64,000 nt of DNA, from contig NZ_JAFBCA010000001.1 of the NCBI RefSeq assembly GCF_016907475.1, positions 1,550,001 through 1,614,000 of the forward strand, written 5' to 3'. This DNA comes from Nocardioides cavernae (GTDB lineage: Bacteria; Actinomycetota; Actinomycetes; Propionibacteriales; Nocardioidaceae). The notes beneath the pieces were generated by a model that saw only the letters and a program-made list of their open reading frames with translations, had not been told where the DNA came from and did no database searches. Both the position numbers and the translations under genes were made by a program. Position 1 is the stretch's first letter. Each line of letters starts with the position of its first letter. Positions 16,010 through 25,079 of this stretch are shown piece by piece.

Positions 16010-17446
16010 ATGGACAACCTCACCGTCATCGTCCTTGCCGCCGGCGGCGGCACCCGCATGAAGTCGAAGACCATGAAGGTGCTGCACCCGATCGGCGGGC
16101 GCTCCATGATCGGCCACGTGCTCCACGCCGTGCAGGCCGTGGAGCCGACCAGCGTCGTCGCGGTGGTCGGCCACCAGCGCGAGCAGGTGGGCCCGCACAT
16201 CACGGAGCTGGTGCCGTCGGCGGTGCTCGCGGTCCAGGAGACCCAGGACGGCACGGGGCACGCCGTACGCGTCGCGATGGAGGCGTCCGGCACGACGACC
16301 GGCACCGTGATCGTGGCGGCCGGCGACACCCCGCTGCTCGAGGGGGAGTCGCTCCGCGCGTTCGCTGAGGAGCACCACGCCGCGCAGCGGGCGGTGAGCA
16401 TCCTGAGCGGCCGGCTGGCCGACCCGTTCGGCTACGGCCGGATCGTGCGCAACCACGAGGGTGACGTCGAGGCGATCGTCGAGGAGAAGGACGCGACGCC
16501 CGAGCAGCGCGAGATCGACGAGATCAGCTCCGGCATCCTCGCCTTCGACGCGGAGTTCCTGGTCTCGGCGCTGGCCCGCATCACCAACGACAACGCCAAG
16601 GGCGAGTACTACCTCACCGACGCCGTCGGCCTGGCGCGCGAGGACGGGCTGACCGTCGGCGCCCACCTCATCGACGACGTCGCCCAGACCGCGGGCGCCA
16701 ACGACCGCGCCCAGCTGGCCGAGCTCGGCCGCGAGCTCAACCGCCGCATCGTCACCCGCTGGATGAAGGACGGCGTGACGGTCATGGACCCGGCGACCAC
16801 GTGGATCGAGGCCGACGTGGTGCTGGAGCCCGACGCCACGATCCTCCCCGGCACGCAGCTGCTCGGTGCGACCGTCGTGCGCGAGGACGCCGTGGTCGGG
16901 CCCGACACGACGCTGAAGGACTGCGAGGTCGGCGCCGGCGCGCGCGTCGTACGCACCCACGGCGAGCTCGCCGTCATCGGCGACCAGGCCTCGGTCGGCC
17001 CGTTCGCCTACCTCCGGCCCGGCACGCAGCTCGGGGTCAAGGGCAAGATCGGCACCTTCGTCGAGACCAAGAACTCCACCATCGGCGACGGCGCCAAGGT
17101 GCCGCACCTGTCCTACGTCGGCGACGCCGAGATCGGCGAGGGCACCAACATCGGGGCCGGCACGATCTTCGCCAACTACGACGGGGTGGCCAAGCACCGC
17201 ACGGTCGTCGGGCGCCACGCCAGGACCGGCTCCAACAACACCTTCGTCGCGCCGGTCGAGATCGGCGACGGCGCGGGCACCGCCGGCGGCACCGTCGTAC
17301 GCCGCAACGTCCCGGCCGGCGCGCTGGCGGTCAGCAGCGCCCCGCAGCGCAACCTCGAGGGCTGGTCGGAGTCGAAGCGGCCCGGGACCGCGCAGGCCGA
17401 GGCCGCGCGAACGGCGCGTGAACAGCAGGAGACGCCCGACCAGTGA
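16010..17446 (+). CDS. glmU: bifunctional GlcNAc-1-P uridyltransferase / GlcN-1-P acetyltransferase
   Basis: 478 aa, normal length. N-terminal uridyltransferase domain has LAAGGGTRMKSKTMKVLHPI (from residue 9); the C-terminal left-handed beta-helix (from ~260) has hexapeptide repeats such as IGTFVETKNSTIGDGAKVPH and AGTIFANYDG. It makes UDP-GlcNAc from GlcN-1-P, feeding peptidoglycan and also the polysaccharide locus downstream. Followed by prs as in many actinobacteria; a weak AGCCT/AGGCT hairpin (17505-17521) lies between them. Confidence 0.97.
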   Translation: MDNLTVIVLAAGGGTRMKSKTMKVLHPIGGRSMIGHVLHAVQAVEPTSVVAVVGHQREQVGPHITELVPSAVLAVQETQDGTGHAVRVAMEASGTTTGTVIVAAGDTPLLEGESLRAFAEEHHAAQRAVSILSGRLADPFGYGRIVRNHEGDVEAIVEEKDATPEQREIDEISSGILAFDAEFLVSALARITNDNAKGEYYLTDAVGLAREDGLTVGAHLIDDVAQTAGANDRAQLAELGRELNRRIVTRWMKDGVTVMDPATTWIEADVVLEPDATILPGTQLLGATVVREDAVVGPDTTLKDCEVGAGARVVRTHGELAVIGDQASVGPFAYLRPGTQLGVKGKIGTFVETKNSTIGDGAKVPHLSYVGDAEIGEGTNIGAGTIFANYDGVAKHRTVVGRHARTGSNNTFVAPVEIGDGAGTAGGTVVRRNVPAGALAVSSAPQRNLEGWSESKRPGTAQAEAARTAREQQETPDQ

Positions 17447-17548
17447 CCCCGGGGTTGGTGGTGGCCGGGATGTGGGTCAGACTTCTGTCCAGCACCTCCG
17501 AACGAGCCTTCCCCCGAGGCTGACCAGGACAGCGAGGAGTCGCGTCGC

Positions 17549-18529
17549 GTGACCGGAATGAAGCGGACCACCGAGAAGAACCTGATGGTCTTCAGCGGCC
17601 GGGCGCACCCCGACCTCGCCACGGAGGTCGTCGACCTCCTCGAGTGCGGGCTGGTGCCCCAGGACGCGCGGGCGTTCGCCAACGGCGAGCTCTACGTGCG
17701 CTACGAGGAGTCCGTGCGCGGCTGCGACGCCTTCGTGCTCCAGAGCCACACCGCTCCGATCAACGAGTGGATCATGGAGCACCTGATCATGGTCGACGCG
17801 CTCAAGCGGGCGTCGGCCAAGCGGATCACGGTGGTCATGCCGTTCTACGGCTACGCCCGCCAGGACAAGAAGCACCGCGGCCGCGAGCCGATCTCGGCCC
17901 GCCTGGTCGCTGACCTGTTCAAGACCGCCGGCGCCGACCGGCTGATCACCGTCGACCTGCACGCCGACCAGATCCAGGGCTTCTTCGACGGTCCCGTCGA
18001 CCACCTGATGGCGCTGCCGATCCTCACCGACTACGTCAAGCAGAAGTACGGCGACCAGCAGCTCGCCGTCGTCTCGCCGGACGCCGGCCGGATCAAGGTC
18101 GCTGAGCGGTGGTCGGCCCGCCTCGGCGGCGTACCCCTGGCCTTCATCCACAAGACCCGCAGGATCGACGTCGCCAACGAGGTCGTCGCCAACCGGGTCG
18201 TCGGTGATGTCGAGGGCAAGATCTGCATCCTGACCGACGACATGATCGACACTGGCGGCACGATCGTGAAGGCCGCCGAGGCGTGCGTGGCGGCTGGTGC
18301 CGCCGGCGTGATCATCGCCGCGACCCACCCGATCCTGTCCGAACCCGCCGTCGACCAGCTCAAGAACTCCTCCGCCATGGAGGTCGTGGTCACCAACACG
18401 CTCCCCGTGCCGCCGGAGAAGCAGTTCGACAAACTCACCACCCTCTCGATCGCCCCGCTCATCGCCCGGGCGATCCGCGAGGTCTTCGAGGACGGGTCCG
18501 TGACCTCGATGTTCGACGGCCACGCGTAG
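17549..18529 (+). CDS. prs: ribose-phosphate pyrophosphokinase (PRPP synthetase)
   Basis: 326 aa, class I PRPP synthetase. The catalytic region has YGYARQDKKHRGREPISARL and the divalent-cation loop TVDLHADQIQGFF; the PRPP loop is ILTDDMIDTGGTI. Converts ribose-5-P and ATP to PRPP for nucleotide, His, Trp and NAD synthesis. GTG 17549 has GAGGAG 9 nt upstream; ATG 17558 is an in-frame alternative. A strong hairpin follows at 18570-18611. Confidence 0.96.
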   Translation: MTGMKRTTEKNLMVFSGRAHPDLATEVVDLLECGLVPQDARAFANGELYVRYEESVRGCDAFVLQSHTAPINEWIMEHLIMVDALKRASAKRITVVMPFYGYARQDKKHRGREPISARLVADLFKTAGADRLITVDLHADQIQGFFDGPVDHLMALPILTDYVKQKYGDQQLAVVSPDAGRIKVAERWSARLGGVPLAFIHKTRRIDVANEVVANRVVGDVEGKICILTDDMIDTGGTIVKAAEACVAAGAAGVIIAATHPILSEPAVDQLKNSSAMEVVVTNTLPVPPEKQFDKLTTLSIAPLIARAIREVFEDGSVTSMFDGHA

Positions 18530-18569
18530 GGACCCTGGGAGAGCGAGCGGGCGCGACTTCGCACCCGGG

Positions 18570-18611
18570 TTTCACACTTGTCGGCTCGGATCTCGGCAGA
18601 CAAGTGTGAAA
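18570..18611. terminator. bidirectional terminator between prs and pepN
   Basis: Perfect 13-bp inverted repeat, TTTCACACTTGTC (18570-18582) and GACAAGTGTGAAA (18599-18611), around a 16-nt loop, lying between two convergent stops. A/T at the stem base gives short A and T runs for both directions. Confidence 0.75.
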
Positions 18612-18642
18612 GTCACCGGATATCCGGGGACTTCAGAAGCGG

Positions 18643-21060
18643 CTACAGCGTCCGGTCGAGGTCGTCGAGGGAGTCGTTCCACGAGCGGGCGAGGACGGTC
18701 GGCACGTCGCCCTCGAGGGCGGCCGCGACCGCGGTGCGCAGCTCACGGCGTACGTCGACCGGGAGCGGCAGCAGGGGGAACGCGTCGCCGATCACGTCGC
18801 CCATCGCCTGGCCGGATCGCCGGGCGAGGGCGAGGCCGTCGGTGACGTAGCGCTCGAGGTAGGGGCGGACGAGGTCGGCCTGGTCCCAGCCCCAGAAGCC
18901 GCTGCCGACGGCGTCGAACTCGTGGCTGCCCAGCTCGCCGCCCATGAGCTGCGCCCAGGCGGCTGCCTTGGCGTCCGGAGTGGGTACGACGGCGCGCGCG
19001 GCGAGCGCGGCGTGGTGGCCGGAGACCGACTTGTCGCGCTGCTCCTCAGGGCCGATCCACGAGTCGTCGCCCAGCTCGGCGAGCCGCTGCACGGCTGCCC
19101 AGCGGACGTTCTGGTCGACGTCGTCGCGGCCGAGCCAGTCGACGAGGAAGTCGCGGTCCGCGCTGATCCGGGCGAGCACGCGCGACGCACCGGCGGCGAG
19201 CGCCGGGTCGCCGCCCTCGACGGCGCCGCGGGCGATGTCGGCGATGACGGCGAGGTGGCCGGCGGCCTCCTCGGGCGAGGCGTAGCGCCGGGTGATCGAC
19301 TGCAGCGCCCGCATCACGCCCTCGAAGACGAGCGGGTGGGTCTCCGGGCGCAGGTGGGTGTCGGCCAGCGCGACGACGTCGCCGACCGGGACGACCTGCG
19401 ACTCGCAGAGGTCGACCGCGGTCCACCACAGCATCGCGCGGGTGAGCTGCGACTCGATCGAGGAGAGTCCGCCGGTGATCGCGGCCCACGACTGCTCGTC
19501 GGGGCGGATCACCGCGAAGGTCTCGTCGCCGGAGTTGGGCACGACGACCCGGCCGGCGAAGTCCTCCAGCCGCACCGGCTCGTCGCCGAGGTGCACGTCG
19601 CGGGAGTCCACGAGCCGCATCGCGTCGTCGTACGCCGACACGGTGATGCGGTGCGACCGCGAGCCCTCGCGGGTGAGGACGGGCACGCCGTCGTCGCGGG
19701 TGACCTGCAGGGTGTCGAAGCCGGTCGAGCGCAGCCACGCCTCGGCCCAGCCGCGCACGTCCTTGTCGGTGGCGGAGTCGAGCGAGTCGAGGAACGCGGC
19801 CAGGTCGGCGTTGCCGAACGCATGCGCGGTGAGGTGCTTGTTGACCCCGGCGAGGAAGTCCTCGTCACCGAGCCAGTGACCGAGCTGCGACAGGGCGGCG
19901 TTGCCCTTGGCATAGGTGATCATGTCGAAGTTGGCGAACGCCGTGTCGACGTCGACGATCTTGTCGGTGTCCTCGGCGATCGGGTGCGTCGAGCGTCGCC
20001 GGTCGGCGCGGTAGCCCGCCGGCTTGCGGGTGATGGCGGCCGAGGTCCAGGCGTCGGTGTAGCCGGCTGCGACGCCCGCCACGTCGTAGCCCATGAAGTC
20101 GGCGAAGGACTCGTTGAGCCACGAGTCCTCCCACCACTTCATCGTGACCAGGTCGCCGAACCACATGTGGGCCATCTCGTGGGCGATCGTCGAGGCGAGC
20201 CACTCGCGCTCGAGCTCGGTGGGCGTGCCCTGCGTGAGCGCCTGGTCGCGGAAGACCACGCACCCGGGGAACTCCATCGCGCCCCAGTTGAGGCCGGGCG
20301 CGAAGACCTGCTGGTAGTCGGCGTAGGGGTACTCCGGCTCGAAGATCGTCGTGTAGTGCTGGAAGCAGGCGCTGGTGATGCGCTTGAGCTCGTCGGCGTC
20401 GCGCTGCAGCTCGCGGCCCTGCGACGCCCGCGCGTGCCAGCCGAACGGCAGCGTCCCACCGGGCGCGGGGGCGTACGGCTCGTCCCACGTCACCGAGACC
20501 CACGGGCCGCCGACGAGGGTGAAGAGGTACGACGAGAACGGCGGGGTGGTGCCGAAGGTCCAGGTGTCGCTGCTCTCGCCGGCCGTGCGCCCCTCGAGCG
20601 GGCCGTTGCCGAGCACCGTCCAGTGCGACGGCGCGGTGACGGTCAGGGTGAACGTCGACTTGATGTCGGGCTGGTCGAAGCAGGGGACGACCTTCTGCGC
20701 GATGTCCATCGACGTGTGGGCGCAGACGTAGCGCTCGCCGTCGGCCGGGTCGATCGTCACGGTCATGCCGTCGCCGTCGGTGACGTAGGGCATCCGTGCG
20801 GTGACGCGCACGGTGTTGGAGGCGGCCAGGTCGGTCAGCGCGATCCGCCCGTCGGAGTACGACGCCGGCCCGCCGTCGAGGGTGACGTCGGTGCCGCCGT
20901 TGAGCTCGAGGAACGTCGAGGCCCCCGGCTGCGTGCAGCCGAAGGAGATCGTCGCCTCGACGCCGAAGTCCTCGGTCGAGGTCAGGTCGAGGTGGAGCTG
21001 GGTGTGGACGTCGGTCAGCAGGACGGCGCGCTCGCGCGCCTCGGGGAGCATCAGGGGCAC
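18643..21060 (-). CDS. pepN: aminopeptidase N (M1 metallopeptidase)
   Basis: 805 aa. Zinc motif HEMAH at 294-298 with the downstream ligand in WLNESFADFMGY, and an ERAP/ENPEP-like C-terminal helical domain (~500-805). Substrate-binding region includes the GAMEN-like WGAMEFPG. Cytosolic removal of N-terminal residues from peptides. Sits between prs and rplY on the opposite strand, an insertion into an otherwise conserved actinobacterial gene order. No strong SD before ATG 21060; the second ATG codon (MPLM) gives an alternative start. Confidence 0.93.
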   Translation of the reverse strand: MPLMLPEARERAVLLTDVHTQLHLDLTSTEDFGVEATISFGCTQPGASTFLELNGGTDVTLDGGPASYSDGRIALTDLAASNTVRVTARMPYVTDGDGMTVTIDPADGERYVCAHTSMDIAQKVVPCFDQPDIKSTFTLTVTAPSHWTVLGNGPLEGRTAGESSDTWTFGTTPPFSSYLFTLVGGPWVSVTWDEPYAPAPGGTLPFGWHARASQGRELQRDADELKRITSACFQHYTTIFEPEYPYADYQQVFAPGLNWGAMEFPGCVVFRDQALTQGTPTELEREWLASTIAHEMAHMWFGDLVTMKWWEDSWLNESFADFMGYDVAGVAAGYTDAWTSAAITRKPAGYRADRRRSTHPIAEDTDKIVDVDTAFANFDMITYAKGNAALSQLGHWLGDEDFLAGVNKHLTAHAFGNADLAAFLDSLDSATDKDVRGWAEAWLRSTGFDTLQVTRDDGVPVLTREGSRSHRITVSAYDDAMRLVDSRDVHLGDEPVRLEDFAGRVVVPNSGDETFAVIRPDEQSWAAITGGLSSIESQLTRAMLWWTAVDLCESQVVPVGDVVALADTHLRPETHPLVFEGVMRALQSITRRYASPEEAAGHLAVIADIARGAVEGGDPALAAGASRVLARISADRDFLVDWLGRDDVDQNVRWAAVQRLAELGDDSWIGPEEQRDKSVSGHHAALAARAVVPTPDAKAAAWAQLMGGELGSHEFDAVGSGFWGWDQADLVRPYLERYVTDGLALARRSGQAMGDVIGDAFPLLPLPVDVRRELRTAVAAALEGDVPTVLARSWNDSLDDLDRTL

Positions 21061-21127
21061 CGGGACACCCTAGTGAGCGGCCCATGGGCGGCGCCTCCGA
21101 CTTCGGTTCCCGCGACGCTCGCCGCGA

Positions 21128-21257
21128 TTCGACCTCGCACCCACCCCGGGACTAGGGTTCTCGGGTTGCCTCGGCGAGGGAGCCCGCACGTCAGGACTCC
21201 GTGATCGACTGGGCCGGACCGCATCACTGCGCCGCGCCCCCGATCCGGAGCGCGGCG
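21128..21257 (+). promoter_or_regulatory. candidate promoter and leader hairpin of rplY
   Basis: TAGGGT at 21153-21158 is a good -10 and TTCGAC at 21128-21133 a possible -35 (19-bp spacing). The leader contains CGCCGCGC (21230-21237) and GCGCGGCG (21250-21257) around a 12-nt loop. The hairpin lies well before the SD and could be regulatory; no known RNA family was recognised. The 250-bp gap 21061-21310 shows nothing else. Confidence 0.35.
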
Positions 21258-21313
21258 TTCGTCGTCTCCGGCCCGAGGCCCCCACGACCCCCAACCGACG
21301 TACGGAGAACATG

Positions 21314-22000
21314 ATGTCTGCCCCCGAGAAGATCGCCGCCGAGAGCCGCACCGAGTTCGGCAAGGGCGCTGCCCGCCGGATCCGCCGCGAGGACAAGATC
21401 CCCGCCGTCATCTACGGCCACGGCAACGACCCGGTCCACGTCATCCTGCCCGGCCACCAGACGATGATGGCCCTCAAGCACGGCGGCGCCAACGCGCTCC
21501 TCGCGCTCGACGTCGCGGGCTCCGAGCAGCTCGCCCTCACCAAGGATGTGCAGATCGACCCGATCCGCCGCCTGATCGAGCACATCGACTTCGTCGCGGT
21601 GAAGCGCGGCGAGAAGGTCACCGTCGACGTACCCGTGCACGTCGTGGGCGACGCCGCCTCGGAGACGCTGGTCGTCACCGAGAACGCCGTCGTGTCCGTC
21701 GAGGCCGAGGCCACCCACATCCCCGAGTTCTTCGAGGTCTCCGTCGAGGGCGCCGCTGCCGGCACCCAGATCCTGGCCAAGGACCTCAACCTCCCGTCCG
21801 GCACGACCCTGCTGGCCGACGAGGAGCTCCTCATCGTCAACGTGACCGAGCAGATCTCCGCCGAGGCCCTTGAGGCCGAGCTGGAGGAGGCCGAGGCCGA
21901 GGCCGGCATCGAGCACGAGGTCTCCGACGCCGAGATCGCCGATGCCCAGGTAGAGGCCATCGCCGAGGACGCCGCTGCCGAGGGCACCGACTCCGAGTGA
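21314..22000 (+). CDS. rplY: 50S ribosomal protein L25 / general stress protein Ctc
   Basis: 228 aa, the long Ctc form: N-terminal 5S-rRNA-binding L25 domain ([25 protein letters not shown], with residues split over the first ~95) plus the TL5 beta-barrel and a Glu/Ala-rich acidic tail. Binds 5S rRNA in the large subunit. Two consecutive ATGs at 21311 and 21314; GGAG is 6 nt before the second, preferred here. Followed by a strong hairpin and then pth, the usual rplY-pth pairing. Confidence 0.95.
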   Translation: MSAPEKIAAESRTEFGKGAARRIRREDKIPAVIYGHGNDPVHVILPGHQTMMALKHGGANALLALDVAGSEQLALTKDVQIDPIRRLIEHIDFVAVKRGEKVTVDVPVHVVGDAASETLVVTENAVVSVEAEATHIPEFFEVSVEGAAAGTQILAKDLNLPSGTTLLADEELLIVNVTEQISAEALEAELEEAEAEAGIEHEVSDAEIADAQVEAIAEDAAAEGTDSE

Positions 22001-22032
22001 CGACGCGGCGCGTCCTCGCGCCGTGACACCGT

Positions 22033-22080
22033 CGAGTCGGCGCATCCTGACGCACCTCGCGTGCAGGATGCGCCGACTCG
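22033..22080 (+). terminator. long perfect hairpin between rplY and pth
   Basis: CGAGTCGGCGCATCCTG (22033-22049) and CAGGATGCGCCGACTCG (22064-22080) form a perfect 17-bp stem; the 14-nt loop has a further ACGC/GCGT pairing. No T-tract. It probably ends rplY transcription, though it may also attenuate read-through into pth. Confidence 0.65.
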
Positions 22081-22121
22081 TCGCCATTTCGGCGTCAGCA
22101 CGCGCCGACCCGACTGATTGG

Positions 22122-22724
22122 ATGACGACCGTGAGCGACGCACCGACCTCCGACGTGTGGCTGGTCGTCGGTCTCGGCAACCCCGGTCCGACCTACGCCG
22201 GGCACCGGCACAACGTCGGCTACCTCGTCACCGACGAGCTGGCCTCCCGGATGGGATCGCCCTTCCGCTCCCACAAGTCGGGTCGCGCCGACGTCGTCGA
22301 GGGCCGGCTGTCCCTGGGCGGGCCCCGCGTGGTGCTCGCCCGCGGCCGCGGCTACATGAACGAGTCCGGCGGCCCGGTCAAGGCGCTCGCCACGTTCTAC
22401 AAGATCGACCCGGCGCACATCATCGCCATCCACGACGAGCTCGACATCCCCTTCGGCACGCTGCGGGTCAAGCTCGGCGGCGGCGACAACGGCCACAACG
22501 GGCTCAAGTCCATGCGGTCCTCGCTCGGCACCGGCGACTTCCACCGCGTCCGCGCCGGCATCGGCCGACCGCCGGGCCGTCAGGACGTCGCCGACTTCGT
22601 GCTGTCCGGCTACTCGACCGTCGAGCGCAAGGAGCTGCCGTTCCAGGTCTCCGACGCCGCCGACGCCGTCGAGTCGCTCATCACCGACGGCCTCGAGCAG
22701 ACCCAGCAGCGCTTCAACTCCTGA
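22122..22724 (+). CDS. pth: peptidyl-tRNA hydrolase
   Basis: 200 aa. [20 protein letters not shown] contains the catalytic His and the conserved Asn; [19 protein letters not shown] and [11 protein letters not shown] are the other family motifs. Recycles tRNA from peptidyl-tRNA that drops off ribosomes. ATG 22122 gives the expected length; the frame continues upstream through the hairpin region but that part has no family similarity. GTG 22131 is an alternative. Confidence 0.95.
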   Translation: MTTVSDAPTSDVWLVVGLGNPGPTYAGHRHNVGYLVTDELASRMGSPFRSHKSGRADVVEGRLSLGGPRVVLARGRGYMNESGGPVKALATFYKIDPAHIIAIHDELDIPFGTLRVKLGGGDNGHNGLKSMRSSLGTGDFHRVRAGIGRPPGRQDVADFVLSGYSTVERKELPFQVSDAADAVESLITDGLEQTQQRFNS

Positions 22725-22729
22725 ACCGT

Positions 22730-22772
22730 CCCCCGTTTGGGGCATGAGGTCCGGCCCGCCAACGCCTAGCGT
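22730..22772 (+). promoter_or_regulatory. AT-centred box plus -10 upstream of the LCP-like gene
   Basis: Box CCCCC-GTTT-GGGG (22730-22742) lies 6 nt after the pth stop. -10 TAGCGT at 22767-22772, so the box centre is near -43 from the predicted +1 (~22779). First of nine similar sites in the polysaccharide locus. Confidence 0.5.
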
Positions 22773-22800
22773 CGGCAGCACGGACGGACGGGGGACTTCG

Positions 22801-23502
22801 ATGGCACGGGCCACGAGCCGGCGCCCGCGGCTGCGCCGCCTGCTGGCGGTCGCCACGCTGCTGGGCGTGCTCGGGCTCGCCGCCGCACTGGTCCTCAACC
22901 TCAGCCTGACCGGCCGGATGGGCCGCATCGACGGCGCCTTCGACGGCCTGGGCGACCGCCCACCACCGGCGCCCGGCGAGACGATCCTGATGGTCGGCAC
23001 GCGACCCGGCGGTGGTGAGGACGTGTCCTGGCTGCACGGTGACCAGTCCGTCGAGGCGGTCATGCTCGTCGAGGTCCACCCCGACGGACGCAGCGCACGG
23101 GTGGAGTCGGTGCCGATGCCGTACGACGACCGCGTCGGGCTGGGCCCCCGGCCGGCGAGCGCGTCGGTGGCAGCGGTCGAGTCGACGGTCGGCCGCCGGG
23201 TCGACCACGTGATGGCGATCGACTGGCAGACCTTCGCCACGCTCGCCGCCGAGAACGACGTGGACGCCGCCTACCGCTACGGCTCGGCCCCCGTCGTCCA
23301 GCACGACTACCTGCGCCTCGTGCTCGAGGGCACGCTCCACGCCGAGCTGCGCAAGCAGCCCCTCGCCCTCTACCGCGCCCTGCGCACGACCGCCTCCGGC
23401 GTCGCGATCGACGACACCTGGACCGTCGCGGAGCTCGACCTCCTGGTGCTCCACCTGCGCGACCTCCGCTCGGCCGACATCAGCTTCGCCGCCGCCGGGT
23501 AG
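22801..23502 (+). CDS. degenerate LytR-CpsA-Psr (LCP)-like membrane protein
   Basis: 233 aa. N-terminal Arg-rich cytoplasmic stretch, a membrane helix (LLAVATLLGVLGLAAALVLNL, spanning ~15-38), then an extracytoplasmic domain with LCP-like strands: TILMVGTRPG, SVEAVMLVEVHPDGRSARVE and the C-terminal TWTVAELDLLVLHLRDLRSAD. LCP enzymes attach undecaprenyl-linked glycopolymers to peptidoglycan. The usual Arg of the SIPRD motif is missing (here VPMPYDD) and the domain is short, so it may be catalytically dead or divergent. ATG 22801 has GGGGGA 5 nt upstream. Confidence 0.6.
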   Translation: MARATSRRPRLRRLLAVATLLGVLGLAAALVLNLSLTGRMGRIDGAFDGLGDRPPPAPGETILMVGTRPGGGEDVSWLHGDQSVEAVMLVEVHPDGRSARVESVPMPYDDRVGLGPRPASASVAAVESTVGRRVDHVMAIDWQTFATLAAENDVDAAYRYGSAPVVQHDYLRLVLEGTLHAELRKQPLALYRALRTTASGVAIDDTWTVAELDLLVLHLRDLRSADISFAAAG

Positions 23503-23506
23503 GGCT

Positions 23507-23566
23507 CCCCAAAATGGGCGAAAGCCCCCGTGGGCGGTCCGACCGAGCGGTCGCAGTCCACAAGAT
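23507..23566 (+). promoter_or_regulatory. AT-centred box plus -10 of the sugar-biosynthesis operon
   Basis: Box CCCC-AAAAT-GGG (23507-23518); -10-like CAAGAT at 23561-23566 puts the box centre near -60. Shares AAATGRGCGAAAGCC with the site at 63042. Confidence 0.45.
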
Positions 23567-23613
23567 CGGAGCGTGACGGGCGTGGGGCCCGGCACGCGAG
23601 TCGGGGGAGTGAG

Positions 23614-24453
23614 ATGGCTGTCGCCAGCGTCGTCATACCCGCCCACAACGAGGCGGCCACCATCGGTCGAAACCTGCGGGCGTTGCGCGAAGGCACCGGA
23701 GCCGACCTCGACGTGGTCGTCGTGTGCAACGGCTGCACCGACCGCACCGCCGACGTTGCCCGTGCCGCCGACCCGAGCGCCCGCGTCATCGAGATCCCGC
23801 AACCCTCGAAGATCGAGGCCGTACGGGTCGGCAACGCCGCCACCGACGTGTTCCCGCGCATCCACCTCGACGCCGACATCGAGCTCGACGGCGCGGCCGC
23901 TCTCCGGCTCATCGAGCCGATCACCCGCGACGAGGTCCTCGCCACCGCCCCGCGACGCGACGTCCCGCGCACGGGGTGCTCGCGCTGGGTGCGGTGGTAC
24001 TACGACGTCTGGGAGGCGCTGCCCCAGGTGGAGTCCGGCCTGTTCGGCCGCGGGGTCGTCGTCCTGTCCGAGCAGGGGCAGGCGCGGGTCACCGCGCTCC
24101 CACGGATGATGAGCGACGACCTCGGCATGTCCGACTCGTTCAGCAGCGAGGAGCGCCGGGTGGTGCCCAGCGCTGTCGCCGTCGTGCACCCGCCGCGCAC
24201 CGTCCGCGACCTCGTACGCCGCCGCATCCGCATCGCGACGGGCAACGCCCAGGCCGGCCAGCTCGGCGTACGACGCCCCGGCTCGCGCACCAGCGCGCGC
24301 ACGCTGGCCGGCCTGGCCGTCACCCGGCCCGGCCTGGCCCTCCGACTCCCGGTGTTCGTGGCAGTCCACGTCGCCGCCCGGCTCGGCGCCCGGGGGGCGC
24401 TGAGGTCCGGGGACTTCACCACCTGGCAACGAGACGAAAGCTCACGCACATGA
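23614..24453 (+). CDS. family 2 glycosyltransferase
   Basis: 279 aa. GT-A fold: SVVIPAHNEAATIGRNL at the N-terminus, VVVVCNGCTDRTAD (~35-48) and the metal-binding HLDADIEL (~85-92). The C-terminal ~60 residues are hydrophobic or basic and may be membrane-attached. Transfers a sugar from a nucleotide donor to a lipid or glycan acceptor, probably in repeat-unit assembly. GGGGGAG SD before ATG 23614. First gene of a tightly overlapped seven-plus-gene operon (to 31198). Confidence 0.85.
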   Translation: MAVASVVIPAHNEAATIGRNLRALREGTGADLDVVVVCNGCTDRTADVARAADPSARVIEIPQPSKIEAVRVGNAATDVFPRIHLDADIELDGAAALRLIEPITRDEVLATAPRRDVPRTGCSRWVRWYYDVWEALPQVESGLFGRGVVVLSEQGQARVTALPRMMSDDLGMSDSFSSEERRVVPSAVAVVHPPRTVRDLVRRRIRIATGNAQAGQLGVRRPGSRTSARTLAGLAVTRPGLALRLPVFVAVHVAARLGARGALRSGDFTTWQRDESSRT

Positions 24454-25079
24454 CCTCACTGTCCAACGCGCGTCCCGGGTCCCGGGACCGCGCCCTCGTC
24501 GCTCCCACTGCGACCGTCGAGGACGGCGCCCGCGTCGGTCCCGGCGCACAGGTGTGGGACCAGACCGTCGTGCGCTCGGGGGCGCAGGTCGGCGACGGCA
24601 CGATCCTCGGGCGCGGGGTCTACGTCGGCCCGGGAGTACGCATCGGGGAGCGGTGCAAGGTGCAGAACCAGGCGCTGGTCTACGAGCCGGCCGTCCTGGG
24701 CAACGGCGTCTTCATCGGCCCGGCGGTCGTGCTGACCAACGACACCTACCCGCGGGCGGTGACGACCGACGGCCGGCGCAAGGGCGCCGAGGACTGGGAG
24801 CCCGTCGGGGTGACCATCGAGGAGGGAGCGTCCGTCGGGGCGCGTGCGGTGTGCGTCGCCCCGGTGCGGATCGGCCGGTGGGCCAGTGTGGGGGCGGGCT
24901 CGGTCGTGACGCGCGACGTGCCGGACCACGCGCTCGTCGTCGGCTCGCCCGCGAGGCGGATCGGCTGGGTGGGCCGCAGCGGCGTCCCGCTCGTCTCTGA
25001 CAACCGTGACCGGTGGATCTGCCCGGTCACCGGAGAGGTCTACGTGGAGGCCGCTGGCCGACTGGAGGAAGCACGATGA
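24450..25079 (+). CDS. WbpD-like N-acetyltransferase (hexapeptide repeat)
   Basis: 209 aa. Left-handed beta-helix with many hexapeptide turns (VGPGAQVWDQTVVRSGAQVG, KVQNQALVYEPAVLGNGVFI), FTN-like VVLTNDTYPRA and the closing VVGSPARRIGWVG. It closely follows WbpD/WlbB, which acetylates the 3-amino group of UDP-2-acetamido-3-amino-glucuronate (family knowledge). Paired in the operon with WbpB-like (25076) and WbpE-like (29067) enzymes, supporting a 2,3-diamino sugar pathway. ATG overlaps the upstream stop by 4 nt. Confidence 0.8.
   Translation: MTSLSNARPGSRDRALVAPTATVEDGARVGPGAQVWDQTVVRSGAQVGDGTILGRGVYVGPGVRIGERCKVQNQALVYEPAVLGNGVFIGPAVVLTNDTYPRAVTTDGRRKGAEDWEPVGVTIEEGASVGARAVCVAPVRIGRWASVGAGSVVTRDVPDHALVVGSPARRIGWVGRSGVPLVSDNRDRWICPVTGEVYVEAAGRLEEAR

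Noticed and set aside
15310..16401. Long minus-strand frame antisense to glmU feeding the 198-aa gene
   Set aside because: The part above 15906 is antisense to the conserved glmU uridyltransferase domain; GAGGAGG at ATG 15906 sets the start.
17505..17521. Hairpin AGCCT/AGGCT between glmU and prs as a terminator
   Set aside because: Only a 5-bp stem without T-tract; too weak to call.
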